Shown here: piece after piece, positions 48,566-59,600 of the stretch | How the letters are laid out: each line of letters begins with the position of its first letter | Position numbering within the stretch: position 1 is the stretch's first letter | DNA from: UBA6054 sp963975575 | Lineage (GTDB): Bacteria > Planctomycetota > Phycisphaerae > Phycisphaerales > UBA1924 | Assembly (NCBI GenBank): GCA_963975575.1 | Contig: CAXBHL010000001.1 | Coordinates: 434,001-498,000, forward strand | DNA: 64,000 bases | Direction: 5' to 3' | Program-made: the position numbers and the translations under genes | The notes under the pieces: model-generated | Database searches by the model: none | Seen by the model: the letters and a program-made list of their open reading frames with translations, nothing else | What the model was told of the DNA's origin: nothing

Positions 48566-50473
48566 TCACTCCCCCGTGTCGAGCACCGCCATGAAGGCCT
48601 TCTGCGGGATGTTGACCGAGCCGATGGACTTCATCTTCTGCTTGCCCTTCTTCTGGGCTTCGAGCAGCTTGCGTTTGCGGCTCACGTCGCCGCCGTAGCA
48701 TTTGGCGGTCACGTCCTTGCGGTAGGCCTTGATGGTCTCGCGGGCGATGATCTTGCCGCCGATGGCGGCTTGGATGGGGATCTCGAACTGGTGGCGGTCG
48801 ATCTGCTTGCGGAGGCGGATCAGCAGCTGGCGGCCGCGTTGTTCGGCGCGGTCGCGGTGGCAGATCAGGCTCAGGGCCTCGACTGGGTCGCCGTTGATGA
48901 GGATGGAGACCTTGCAGAGGTCGTCCTTGTCGTAGCGGATGACCTCGTAGTCCATGGTGGCGTAGCCGGATGTCATGCTCTTGAGCTTGTCGTAGAAGTC
49001 GTAGATGATCTCGCCGAGGGGCAATTCGAAGGTGAGCATCTCGCGGGTGTTCGAGACGAACATCTGGTTCTTGAAGATGCCTCGGCGGTCCATGCAGAGC
49101 TTCATGATCTCGCCGATGTATTCCTTGGGGGTCATGACCTCGACGCGGCAGATGGGCTCGAAGAAGTCGATGATCTCGCCGGCGTTGGGCAGGTCGGCGG
49201 GGTTGTGGATCTCCTTCTCGACCACCTCGCCGCCCTTGGAGCGCATGGTGATCTTGTAGGACACGGTGGGGGCGGTCTGGACGACCTGCACGCCGGCCTC
49301 GCGTTCGAGGCGTTCCTGGATGATGTCCATGTGGAGCAGCCCGAGGAAGCCGCAGCGGAAGCCGAAGCCCAGGGCCTCGGAGTGGACGGGCTGGAAGGTG
49401 TAGGAGGCGTCGTTGAGGCTGAGGCGCTCCATGCCGTCGCGGAGTTCCTCGAAGCCCGCGCCGGACTGCTCGGTGGTGGCGGGGTAGAAATCGCAGAAGA
49501 CCATCTGCTGGGGCGGGGCGTAGCCGGAGAGGGGTTCCTCGGCGGGGTCGCTGTCGATGGTGATGGTGTCGCCGACGCGGACGTCGCCGAGGGTCTTCAT
49601 GTTGGCGACGAGGTAGCAGGTCTCGCCGGGGCCGATCTCCTTGCACTTGACGGGCTTGGGCGTGTACTTGCCCAGCTCCGTGCACTGGAAGGTGCGTTCG
49701 AGGCCCATCATGCGGATCTTGTCGCCGACCTTGAGCTTGCCGTCGAACACGCGGCAGTAGACGATGACGCCGCGGTAATCGTCGTAGACGGCGTCGAAGA
49801 TCAGGGCGCGCGTCTTGGTCGTGACGGGCGGGCGGGGCGCGGGCAGGCGGTCGCACACGGCGGCGAGGAGTTCGGGGATGCCCTGGCCGGTCTTGGCCGA
49901 GACCTGGATGCACGAGGCGGCGTCGAAGCCGAGGACCTGCTCGACCTCCTCGGCGATCTCTTCCGGGCGGGCGCCGGGCAGGTCGATCTTGTTGAGGACG
50001 GGCACGATCTCGAGGTTCTGCTCGACGGCCAGGTAGGCGTTGACGACGGTCTGGGCCTCGACGCCCTGGCTGGCGTCGACGAGGAGCAGGGCGCCCTCGC
50101 ACGCCTTGAGGGCGCGGGACACCTCGTAGCCGAAGTCGACGTGGCCGGGGGTGTCGATGAAGTTGAGCATGTAGGGCTCGCCGTTGTGGGTGTGGTACAC
50201 CGTGACGGCGGAGGCCTTGATGGTGATGCCGCGTTCGCGTTCTAAGTCCATCGAGTCGAGGAGCTGCTCCTTGGCCTCGCGCGCGGTAACGGCGTTGGTG
50301 GCCTGGAGGAGGCGGTCGGCCAGGGTGGACTTGCCGTGGTCGATGTGGGCGATGATGGAGAAGTTGCGGATGTTCACGGCGGTGGGGGCTTCGGGGATCA
50401 CGCCGGGGAGGGGTTTGGCCCTTCCCGCGGCGTTGGGTGCTGGAAAGTCCGGAGAGGCAGGATGATAGGTCAC
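48566..50473 (-). CDS. lepA: Elongation factor 4 (LepA)
   Basis: A 635-residue GTPase. G1 is AHIDHGKSTL, G2 ERERGITIKA, G3 DTPGHVDF, G4 LNKIDLPGA and G5 VSAKTGQG. Later come FRCGFLGLLHMDIIQERL and the LepA-specific C-terminal domain with CYGGDVSRKRKLLEAQKKGKQKMK and IPQKAFMAVL. The first 33 residues are an extension over usual LepA; GTG 50473 is chosen for GGAGG 8 bases away, but GTG 50377 would give the canonical start VNIRNFSIIAHID. LepA back-translocates or rescues stalled ribosomes under stress. Confidence 0.96.
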   Translation of the reverse strand: MTYHPASPDFPAPNAAGRAKPLPGVIPEAPTAVNIRNFSIIAHIDHGKSTLADRLLQATNAVTAREAKEQLLDSMDLERERGITIKASAVTVYHTHNGEPYMLNFIDTPGHVDFGYEVSRALKACEGALLLVDASQGVEAQTVVNAYLAVEQNLEIVPVLNKIDLPGARPEEIAEEVEQVLGFDAASCIQVSAKTGQGIPELLAAVCDRLPAPRPPVTTKTRALIFDAVYDDYRGVIVYCRVFDGKLKVGDKIRMMGLERTFQCTELGKYTPKPVKCKEIGPGETCYLVANMKTLGDVRVGDTITIDSDPAEEPLSGYAPPQQMVFCDFYPATTEQSGAGFEELRDGMERLSLNDASYTFQPVHSEALGFGFRCGFLGLLHMDIIQERLEREAGVQVVQTAPTVSYKITMRSKGGEVVEKEIHNPADLPNAGEIIDFFEPICRVEVMTPKEYIGEIMKLCMDRRGIFKNQMFVSNTREMLTFELPLGEIIYDFYDKLKSMTSGYATMDYEVIRYDKDDLCKVSILINGDPVEALSLICHRDRAEQRGRQLLIRLRKQIDRHQFEIPIQAAIGGKIIARETIKAYRKDVTAKCYGGDVSRKRKLLEAQKKGKQKMKSIGSVNIPQKAFMAVLDTGE

Positions 50474-50700
50474 GCCAACGCCTCCGAGGGGCAGTTTCGG
50501 GCCTCGGTAGCGGCGGTGTCGCGGCCCTTCAATGATGCTTCGTGCCCCGAAAGCAAGCCGATGAGTTCGTGATCAATCCCCGGGCCCCTGGGGCCACGCC
50601 TCCAGCTGGGGCTCGGGCCGAGGGACGGGCGGGCGGCTCCCGGGCACGCAGGGGGCTTGGGGCGGTTCGGGACGCGGCCCGGTCCTTCACGCCGGGCGGC

Positions 50701-52038
50701 ATGCCGGTGTTCGCGGCGCGGAACTACCGGTTCGAGCTGGTCAGCGCGTTCTACCTGCCGTTCCTGCTGGCGGTGGTGGACTCGACGATCATCGCGGTGG
50801 TGGCCAAGAACGCGTTCGAGGGGGCGGTCTCGCCGGCGGCGCTGAACTTCGTGGTGGCGGCGCTGGCCGCTTCGACGGCGTTTGCGAACATCGTGAGCTT
50901 CCTGTGGGTCAAGCTCTCGCACGGCAAGGACAAGATCCGGTTCATCAACGCGCTGCAGGTGGCGATGATCGTGCTGGTGGCGGCGATCGCGCTGGTGCCC
51001 CGGAACGGGTTCGGGCTGTTCTCGCTGGTGGTGCTCGTGCTGATGGCGCGGTTCTGCTGGGCGGGGTTCATCACGATCCGCTCGACGATCTGGCGGCAGA
51101 ACTACACGCGGGCGATGCGCGCGCGGGTCACGGGCAAGCTGGCGACGATCCAGGTGCTGGCGGTGGCGGTGCTGGGCATCGGGCTGGGCACGGCGATGGA
51201 CCTGGACGACCGGGCGTTCCGGCTGTTCTTCCCGGTGGGGGCGGTGCTGGCGTTGATCGGCGTGTGGGCGTGGAGCCGCATCCGCGTGCGCCAGGGCCCG
51301 GCGCTGGTGGGCGAGGAGCGCCGCAACGGCGGGAAGGTCGACAGCCCCTCGATCAGCCCGATGGCCGTGGTGCGGCTGCTGCGGGGCGATTCCAGGTACG
51401 CGGGCTACATGGGCTGCATGATGCTGCTGGGTCTGGGCAACCTGATGGTCACGCCCGTGCTGGTCATCGCGTTGCGGGACCTGTTCGAGATGCAGTACCT
51501 GGGCGGCATCATGATCGCCAACAGCCTGCCGATGATCATGATGCCGCTGAGCATCCCGCTGTGGGCCCGGCTGCTCGACAAGGTCCACGTGATCGAGTTC
51601 CGGGCGATCCACTGCTGGTTCTTCGTGGTCTCGTCGGTGATCGTCACGATTGCGGCGGTGTCGCGGGTGCCCGAGCTGCTCTATGTCTCTGCGATGATCC
51701 AGGGCCTGGCCTTCGGCGGCGGGGTGCTGGCGTGGAATCTGGGGCACTTGGACTTCGCGCCCGCGCATCGGGCCAGCGAGTACATGGGCGTGCATGTCAC
51801 GCTGACCGGGCTGCGGGGGCTGATCGCACCGTTCCTGGCCGTGGGCATCTGGAAGGGGCTCGAGTATCTCTCGCCGGGTGCGGGGGCGTGGACCTTCGCG
51901 TTCTGCGCGGGGTTGTCGGCGATGGGGGGGGTCGGTTTCTGGCGGCTGCGGGCGGCGCGGCGGCGCGAGCTGGCGGCGGATCCGGAGAAGCGGGCCGAGG
52001 CGAAGGCGGACGGGCCGGCGGTCGAGACGGCGCGGTAA
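50701..52038 (+). CDS. MFS-like membrane transporter
   Basis: A membrane protein of about 445 residues with 12 probable helices: NYRFELVSAFYLPFLLAVVDSTIIAVV, FVVAALAASTAFANIVSFLWVKL, a basic loop HGKDKIRF (MFS loop 2-3 like), FITIRSTIWRQNYTRAMRARVTGKLA and, in the second half, YAGYMGCMMLLGLGNLMVTPVLVIAL and LGHLDFAPAHRASEYMGVHVTLTGLRG. Substrate unknown. ATG 50701 is chosen because the frame upstream to GTG 50542 is Gly/Ala/Arg-rich and low in predicted structure, but that longer start cannot be excluded. The stop is inside a 119-bp inverted-repeat element. Confidence 0.75.
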   Translation: MPVFAARNYRFELVSAFYLPFLLAVVDSTIIAVVAKNAFEGAVSPAALNFVVAALAASTAFANIVSFLWVKLSHGKDKIRFINALQVAMIVLVAAIALVPRNGFGLFSLVVLVLMARFCWAGFITIRSTIWRQNYTRAMRARVTGKLATIQVLAVAVLGIGLGTAMDLDDRAFRLFFPVGAVLALIGVWAWSRIRVRQGPALVGEERRNGGKVDSPSISPMAVVRLLRGDSRYAGYMGCMMLLGLGNLMVTPVLVIALRDLFEMQYLGGIMIANSLPMIMMPLSIPLWARLLDKVHVIEFRAIHCWFFVVSSVIVTIAAVSRVPELLYVSAMIQGLAFGGGVLAWNLGHLDFAPAHRASEYMGVHVTLTGLRGLIAPFLAVGIWKGLEYLSPGAGAWTFAFCAGLSAMGGVGFWRLRAARRRELAADPEKRAEAKADGPAVETAR

Positions 52039-52039
52039 T

Positions 52040-52158
52040 GAGCCGCGGGCTTCAGCCCGCGCGGTCGCGTCAGTTCTTCCGTCTGGTATCCGAGTTGTCC
52101 GTGTCGCGTTGGCACCCACCGCGGGTTGTCGAACCGCGCGGGCTGAAGCCCGCGGCTC
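52040..52158. repeat. 119-bp element with 26-bp perfect inverted ends
   Basis: The arms 52040-52065 and 52133-52158 are exact reverse complements of 26 bases; each arm itself contains the palindrome GCGGGCTTCAGCCCGC. It fills almost exactly the gap between the convergent MFS-like and purH stops. It resembles the dispersed extragenic palindromes of planctomycete genomes and may also end transcription from both sides. Confidence 0.85.
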
Positions 52159-52159
52159 A

Positions 52160-53776
<1,617 letters not shown>

Positions 53777-53835
53777 GGGGTCCTCGGTCGGTGTCGCGTG
53801 GGGGGCGGTGGATTGTTGTGCCCGGCGGCGGGAAG

Positions 53836-53860
53836 AAAAAGGCCCGGACGAGTCCGGGCC
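53836..53860 (-). terminator. Rho-independent terminator of the PQQ lipoprotein gene
   Basis: Minus strand: an 8-bp GC stem (53860-53853 with 53848-53841), a 4-base loop, then TTTTT (53840-53836). It lies between the PQQ lipoprotein stop (53904) and the purH start (53776), so purH should have its own promoter in the 60 bases after it. Confidence 0.85.
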
Positions 53861-53903
53861 GGTTGTCTGGGCGGTTGGTCCCCCCGGTGGGGGTGGGCGG
53901 GGC

Positions 53904-55028
53904 TCAGCGGGGGGAGAACTTGGCGATCGCACCCTCGGTGGTGATGGCGAAGATGTTGCCGTCCTGCTGGGCGTCGGCGCGGAGGCCGGAGATGCCCTGG
54001 AGAGGGGTCGAGGCGATGACGTCGCCGCGGTCGGCGTCCACGCGGAGCAGGTCCGCGCCGGTCCAGACCATCAGGTCGCCGTCGTTGGTGGTGACGACCC
54101 AGCCGCCGATGGCGGCGTTGTTCCAGAGGATCTCGCCGGTCGGGGCGTCGATGGCGGCCAGCCCGAGATCGGCGGTGGTCGCGTAGAGCACGCCGTCGAT
54201 GTGGACGGGCTGGACGATGACCGGGGCGGAGGAGCGGACCCGCCACATGCGGTGCCCGTCGTACATGTCGTAGCCGTAGACGGACTGGTCGAGCGATCCG
54301 ATGAAGAGGTAGTCGCCGTCGCTGACGAGCCAGTCGCCGGCATCGCCCGAGATGCGGGCGTGGGAGAGGCTGCGGGCGGTGTCGACCTCGAGGGTGCGGA
54401 TCTCGCCGCGGGTGCTGATGGCGGCCACGCGGTCCTCGTCGACCTTGTGGGGCGGGGTCTCGATCAGGCCGTCGAACTGGTACTCCCACACGCGCAGGTC
54501 GGTGCGGGTGTCGATGGTGACGATGCGTCCGGCGGCGGTGGCGAGCACGGCCCGGTTGCCGAAGAAGACCGGCTTCGTGGTGGCGATGCCGCCGACGGCG
54601 GTCCGGTCCAAGGTGTTGCCGGTGCGCAGGTCGAGTTCGTAGAGCTCGGTCTCGTTGGTGATGACGATGGAGCCGTCCCGGCGGGTGTTGCCCAGGAAGC
54701 GGGTGTTGGTCTGGGCGACCTGGGTGTTCCAGCGGATGCGTCCGGTGGGATTCTCGATGACCGAGACCATCGCGCCCGAGTCCTGGACGACGAGCACGTC
54801 CTCGAAGGCGTCGGCGAAGGCGATGACGCCGTTGCGGGTCAGCGGCGGGCGGCTGGTCCACTCCCAGCGGTAGCCGACGGAGCGCCAGGCGTCGTGGTTG
54901 ACCTCGTAGCTGCCGGCGAGTCGGGTGCCGCCGGTCGGGGCGGGCATGGTGCTCGAGCAGGCGGGCATCAGGCCGGCGGCGCCGATCAGGGCCAGCAGGC
55001 CGAGGGCTCGCGAGGGGCGGATGGTCAT
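53904..55028 (-). CDS. PQQ-like beta-propeller lipoprotein (BamB-like)
   Basis: A 374-residue lipoprotein: signal MTIRPSRALGLLALIGAAGLMPAC with Cys24, then blades of the PQQ/BamB kind: VSVIENPTGRIRWNTQVA, YELDLRTGNTLDRTAVGG, VTIDTRTDLRVWEYQFDG, YGYDMYDGHRMWRVRSSAPVIVQP, AIDAPTGEILWNNAAIGG and LRVDADRGDVIASTPL. About seven or eight blades fill the protein. It is probably anchored in the outer or inner membrane, as BamB in the outer-membrane protein assembly machine; that role is inference. It ends in a strong terminator and is monocistronic. Confidence 0.87.
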   Translation of the reverse strand: MTIRPSRALGLLALIGAAGLMPACSSTMPAPTGGTRLAGSYEVNHDAWRSVGYRWEWTSRPPLTRNGVIAFADAFEDVLVVQDSGAMVSVIENPTGRIRWNTQVAQTNTRFLGNTRRDGSIVITNETELYELDLRTGNTLDRTAVGGIATTKPVFFGNRAVLATAAGRIVTIDTRTDLRVWEYQFDGLIETPPHKVDEDRVAAISTRGEIRTLEVDTARSLSHARISGDAGDWLVSDGDYLFIGSLDQSVYGYDMYDGHRMWRVRSSAPVIVQPVHIDGVLYATTADLGLAAIDAPTGEILWNNAAIGGWVVTTNDGDLMVWTGADLLRVDADRGDVIASTPLQGISGLRADAQQDGNIFAITTEGAIAKFSPR

Positions 55029-55223
55029 CGGGAAACACTCCGGGCGGTCAGGGGTCGGCGTGGTTGGAGCCCGGCCCGGCGGGCCGCGGGGGCCGTCGGG
55101 GGGCGTGGGTGGGCAGTATAGAGGCTCCGGGGTCGGGTTGCCCCCGGGCCTCTTGGCTTGGGATTGGGCTCGGATGGGGTCCCGCGGGCCGCTCCCGGGC
55201 GGCCATCGCGCCAACCATGGGTC

Positions 55224-55865
55224 ATGTTCACCGGCATCATCCGTCACGTGGGACGTGTCGCGTCCGTCGAGGCCACGCCCGCGGGCAAGCGCCTGGTGAT
55301 CGACCCGGCCGGTTGGGACCATGTCCCGAGCCCGGGCGACTCCATCGCCTGCTCGGGCTGCTGCCTGACGCTGGCCCGCCCGGTGGGCGCGGTGGGTGGG
55401 ATGTTCGTGTTCGATGCGATCCCCGAGACCCTGGACAAGACCACCCTGGGGGGCTGGGAGCCGGGGCGGGGGGTGAACCTGGAGGCCGCGGCCCGGGTGG
55501 GGGACCGGTTCGACGGGCACATCGTGCAGGGGCACGTGGACGGGGTGGGCACGGTCGAGCGGGTGGACACGGCCGACGGCTGGCGGGTGCGGGTGCGGGT
55601 CGCGTCCGAGTTCGGGCGGTACCTAGTGCCCAAGGGCTCGGTGACGGTGGACGGGGTGAGCCTGACACTCGCTTCCGTCAGCCAGCCGGCGGTGGGGGGG
55701 ATGAAGGAGCCGCAGCCGTGGTTCGAAGTGGCCTTGATCCCGGAGACGCTGGAGCGGACGACGCTGAAGGACCTGCCGGCGGGGGAGCGGGTGAACATCG
55801 AGTGCGATATCACGGCCAAGACGGTGGTGCATGTGGTGGAGCACTACATGAGCCAGCGCAGATAA
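55224..55865 (+). CDS. ribE: Riboflavin synthase alpha chain
   Basis: A 213-residue riboflavin synthase. It starts MFTGIIRHVGRVASVE; the first barrel contains the CSGCCLTL loop and the second barrel HIVQGHVDGVGTV and TVDGVSLTLASV. Two lumazine-binding halves are needed for the dismutation of two 6,7-dimethyl-8-ribityllumazine molecules. No other rib gene is adjacent, and no FMN riboswitch is seen in front. It is divergent from the PQQ lipoprotein gene (195 bases between starts) and 69 bases before ruvC. Confidence 0.96.
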   Translation: MFTGIIRHVGRVASVEATPAGKRLVIDPAGWDHVPSPGDSIACSGCCLTLARPVGAVGGMFVFDAIPETLDKTTLGGWEPGRGVNLEAAARVGDRFDGHIVQGHVDGVGTVERVDTADGWRVRVRVASEFGRYLVPKGSVTVDGVSLTLASVSQPAVGGMKEPQPWFEVALIPETLERTTLKDLPAGERVNIECDITAKTVVHVVEHYMSQRR

Positions 55866-55934
55866 GCGGCGTCGTGCTTTGGGTCGCAGGCGGGCACCAC
55901 ATGTCCGTTCCGCATCAACTGATACACTGCCACC

Positions 55935-56453
55935 ATGCCCGTCCTCGGCTTCGATCCCGGCCTGCGCATCACCGGCTACGGCTGCGTCACCGGTGACGAG
56001 ATCCGGCCGGCCATCCTTGAGGCCGGCGCCGTCCGTTTGGTCACCGGCTCCGGCCCTGTTCCGCCGGTTGCGGACCGGCTGGTCGAGCTGGACCGCGACG
56101 TGCGGGAGATCATCGGGCGGCTGCAGCCCCGGGCGGTGGCCATCGAAGGGCTGTTCGCGCATTACGCCCACCCCGAGACGGCCATCAAGATGGCCCACGC
56201 CCGCGGCGTGATCCTGCTGGCGGCCCGGCAGGCGGGGGTGCAGATCCTCGAACTCAAACCCGCCGAGGTGAAGAAGTCGCTGACCGGATCCGGGCGGGCG
56301 GACAAGGCCCAGGTGCAGGAGTCGGTCCGCCAGCTCTTCAGTCTGGAATCGGTGCCGAAGCCCAACGATGTGGCGGACGCGTTGGCGATCGCGGTGGCGG
56401 CGATGCGCCGGGCGGCGGTGGGGCTGGGGGCGGGGTCCAAGGGGTACGCCTGA
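55935..56453 (+). CDS. ruvC: Holliday-junction resolvase RuvC
   Basis: A 172-residue RuvC. The four catalytic acids can be placed: Asp7 in GFDPGLRITGYG, Glu75 in VAIEGLFAHYAHPETA, and the pair in PNDVADALAIAV near residues 143-146. It cuts Holliday junctions after RuvAB branch migration. ruvA and ruvB are not adjacent. The C-terminal ending VGLGAGSKGYA is a short extension. Confidence 0.96.
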   Translation: MPVLGFDPGLRITGYGCVTGDEIRPAILEAGAVRLVTGSGPVPPVADRLVELDRDVREIIGRLQPRAVAIEGLFAHYAHPETAIKMAHARGVILLAARQAGVQILELKPAEVKKSLTGSGRADKAQVQESVRQLFSLESVPKPNDVADALAIAVAAMRRAAVGLGAGSKGYA

Positions 56454-56641
56454 AGGTCAATCAGGTGATGGCATTCCCTCAAGACTGCTGGTCTTGGGTG
56501 GACTCAACGGCCAATAACGGTTAGTTTGCGAGTCTGGCTGGGCGCGGCGGGAAACGTCGTCGCTTCCGGTTGCTGGAGGGCGGTGGTCTTTGCCGTCCTG
56601 TCTCGTTCCGTGACCGTCCCACCAGACTCGGGAAATCAACC

Positions 56642-59600
56642 ATGCTTCACCTCAACCACCGTTCGCGGGGGGCCGTCCGCCGCCTCGTGTTGTGCTCATT
56701 GGCCGTTCTTGGTGTGGTCTTGGAGTCCGCGGACGCGGTGGATATCCCGGTGGAGACCGAGGCGGAGTACGCGGTTCTGCTCGACGCGATCCGGGCGACG
56801 GAGTACACGCGGCAGGGCTACTTGGAGGGCCAGGCCAACCCGCGGATGGTGGCGTCGGTGGCCGGGCTCTGGGCGTTTGCGGAGCGGAACCCGCTGGCGA
56901 CCCCGGAGCAGTTGGCGGCGTTCGTGGTTGCGTACGACGGGGCGTTGGCGCAGATCGTGCCGGGGGATGAGCGGCTGACGAGCGCCGGGTCGGTACTCAC
57001 GGCGCTCAATGCGGCGCGGGTCGTGTCGGATGGGGTGCTGGACGGCACGGACACGCGGGTGGGGCGTCGGGCGATGGAGTTGATGGGTGTGTCGCTGCCC
57101 GGGCTGGAGAGCTTCGATCAGTCGCAGCTGCGGATGGCGCGGTTCGATCTCGGGTCGGTGCAGCGGTGGATCAACCGCAGCGAGACGGCCGACGCGCTCA
57201 CCGGCGTGCTGGCGGGGGTGGACCCGACGGGCAATCGTGTCGATGGTCTGGCGGCGGTCGCGGCCGCGTATCTGGAGTCGCTCGGCTACACGCCGATGCT
57301 CGGCCTGGTCGATCCGACGCAGGTCGAGGTCAACGCGGGGTTGGCGGGGCTGCCGGACTACGCGGGGTTCGTGGCGATCCGCGACGATGCGGGGGCGCAC
57401 GCCACGCTCGAGGCGGAGGTCTTCGGCGCGATCGGGGACATCCAGACCGACGCCGAGGACCGGCTGGCGGCCATCGGCACGGCCGAGATCCCCGACGACC
57501 TGGGGCTGAACTCGGTGGCGATCTTCGCCGCGGCCGCCGACCCGGACCACCCGGACCACGCGGTGGCGTTGCAGTTTCTGGAGGATCGGCGGCAGGCCGT
57601 GGTGGACTCGATCCGCCAGACCTCGGACGACCGGGCGGCGGTGTTCGCTCGGACGATGCTGCTGCGACAGTCGGCGTACCCGGACGTGGTGTACGCGGCG
57701 GAGAACGCCCGGTCCTTCGCGGGCATGCAGCTCCAGGTGAACAACGAGCTGGCGGTGGCGCAGCAGTCGCTGGCGATCGTGGGCTCGCTGGGCGAGCTGG
57801 GGGCGGCGTACGCGACGGGCAACGTGTTCGCCGGCGTGACCGCGACGGCCAACCTGGTCTCGGGCGTGCTGGGGCTGGCGGACCTCCTGGGCGACGGTCC
57901 GCCGAGCGTGGACCAGCAGATCTTCGACCAGATCACGGCGCTGCGTCAGCAGGTGGAGGACCTGCGGGTGCAGATGAACGCGCGGTTCGACATCGTCGAC
58001 GCGAAGCTGGACGCGATCTACGACACGATGATCACGGCGTTCGGACTGCTCCAGGACGGGATCAACACGCTTCTGGCCGACATCGCGTCGGTGCGCAGCT
58101 CCCTGGACCGCATCGAGGCGGCGCTGTTCGGGTTCGCACAGAACCTGCTGCTGGTCGACCTGACCGCGCAGACGGACGCGGTGCTGGACTACCGGGCCAA
58201 GACCGGGTTCGACCTTGCGTACGCGGACCAGACGCCCAGCTTCGTGGGCGGGGCGAGCGGGCTGACCACCTTCGCCACCTTCACGGCCCAGACCTCCGCC
58301 TTCGCCGGGCCCGACAACAACGCCCCGATGTCGCTGACGCTGGACAACGCGGCCGATCTGTTGTCCGGCGATGCGGTGGTTTCGCGGTTGCTCAACGACT
58401 TCCGCCGGGTGCCGCCGGGGCTGGTGGCGACGGACGGCACGCCGGTCTTGGGGCCGATCATCTCGGGCCGCGCGGCGGCGCCCGCGCCGTGGTCGCAGGC
58501 TGCGGCCGCGTACGCTCAGCTTTCGCGCGAGAGCCCGTGGTACTTCGCCTACATGCTCCGCAATCAGCAGGACGCGCCCGGCGGCAACCCGCCTCAGATC
58601 GACCAGATCATCGACCAGGGCGAGCGGATCGCGCTGCTGGCTTCGGCGACGCGGGACCGGGACGACCTGTTCAACGGGCTGCTGCAGCGAGCCAGCGATC
58701 AGATGGCCGCGGCGCAGATCGAGATCGACGCCCTGATCGATGCGGAACTGCAGGCGCGCGGCATGATGAACGGTTCGGCCCGGGTGGATCCGTGGGGGCC
58801 GCTGGGGCAGACGGCCTCGCCGCTGCTGCTCCCGTTCGGTCGGTTCTCCGGCACAATAGTGGGCCCGGCAAGCAACCCGTACTGGGACACGACGGGCATG
58901 CCGCACCGCGGTTGGGAAGCGACGATCAGCGACAACCGGACCGGGTCGTCGGCGGGTCTGTCGCGGGCGGAACTGGCGGAACGCAACGCGCTGGATTGGA
59001 GGTTGCGTCGGACGACCGAGCCCCGGGCCCGGATGTATGTCGAGGACGGGGAGCTCCAACAGTTTGCGGACAACGAGTTTGACGCGACGGTCTACATGAC
59101 AATGGACGGTTCCGGCAGGCGGAGCACGCGCACGCTCCGGGTCGTGGCCGAGGTCGACAGCTTCGGTCAGTGGGGCCCGCCGCAGGGTCATGTCATGTCC
59201 GGCAGCTCGTTCGAGGACATGGCCGGCGAGGCCTGGACGCGGTGGAGTTCGTCGTTCGGCTACTACGAGGTGACCCTCGATCTCGAGGACGGCGACCTGA
59301 CGGGCCGGACCTACGACGCGGGCATGGTCGAGATCCAGCTTACCTGGATCATCAGTGAATGGGTTCCCGTGCGATTGCGGATCCTGTCTGACACCTCGAC
59401 GTTCACCCATCAAGGCACGGACTACTTCCCGATCCAGACGGCGTTCCTGACCGGCCAGTACGCCGCTGCTCGGGACTCGGTGCGCACCCAAGTGGCGGGG
59501 GCCTTGGGCTCGCCGGTGTCGGCCCTGGCGATCGCGGCGGAAGGGCTGGACAACACCAGCGCCCTGCTCGACGGCTACCTGACGCTGGGCGCCTCCGACG

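Noticed and set aside
53777..53932. N-terminal extension of PurH
   Set aside because: The extra codons cross a rho-independent terminator of the upstream gene and encode Pro/Ser-rich sequence with no counterpart in PurH.
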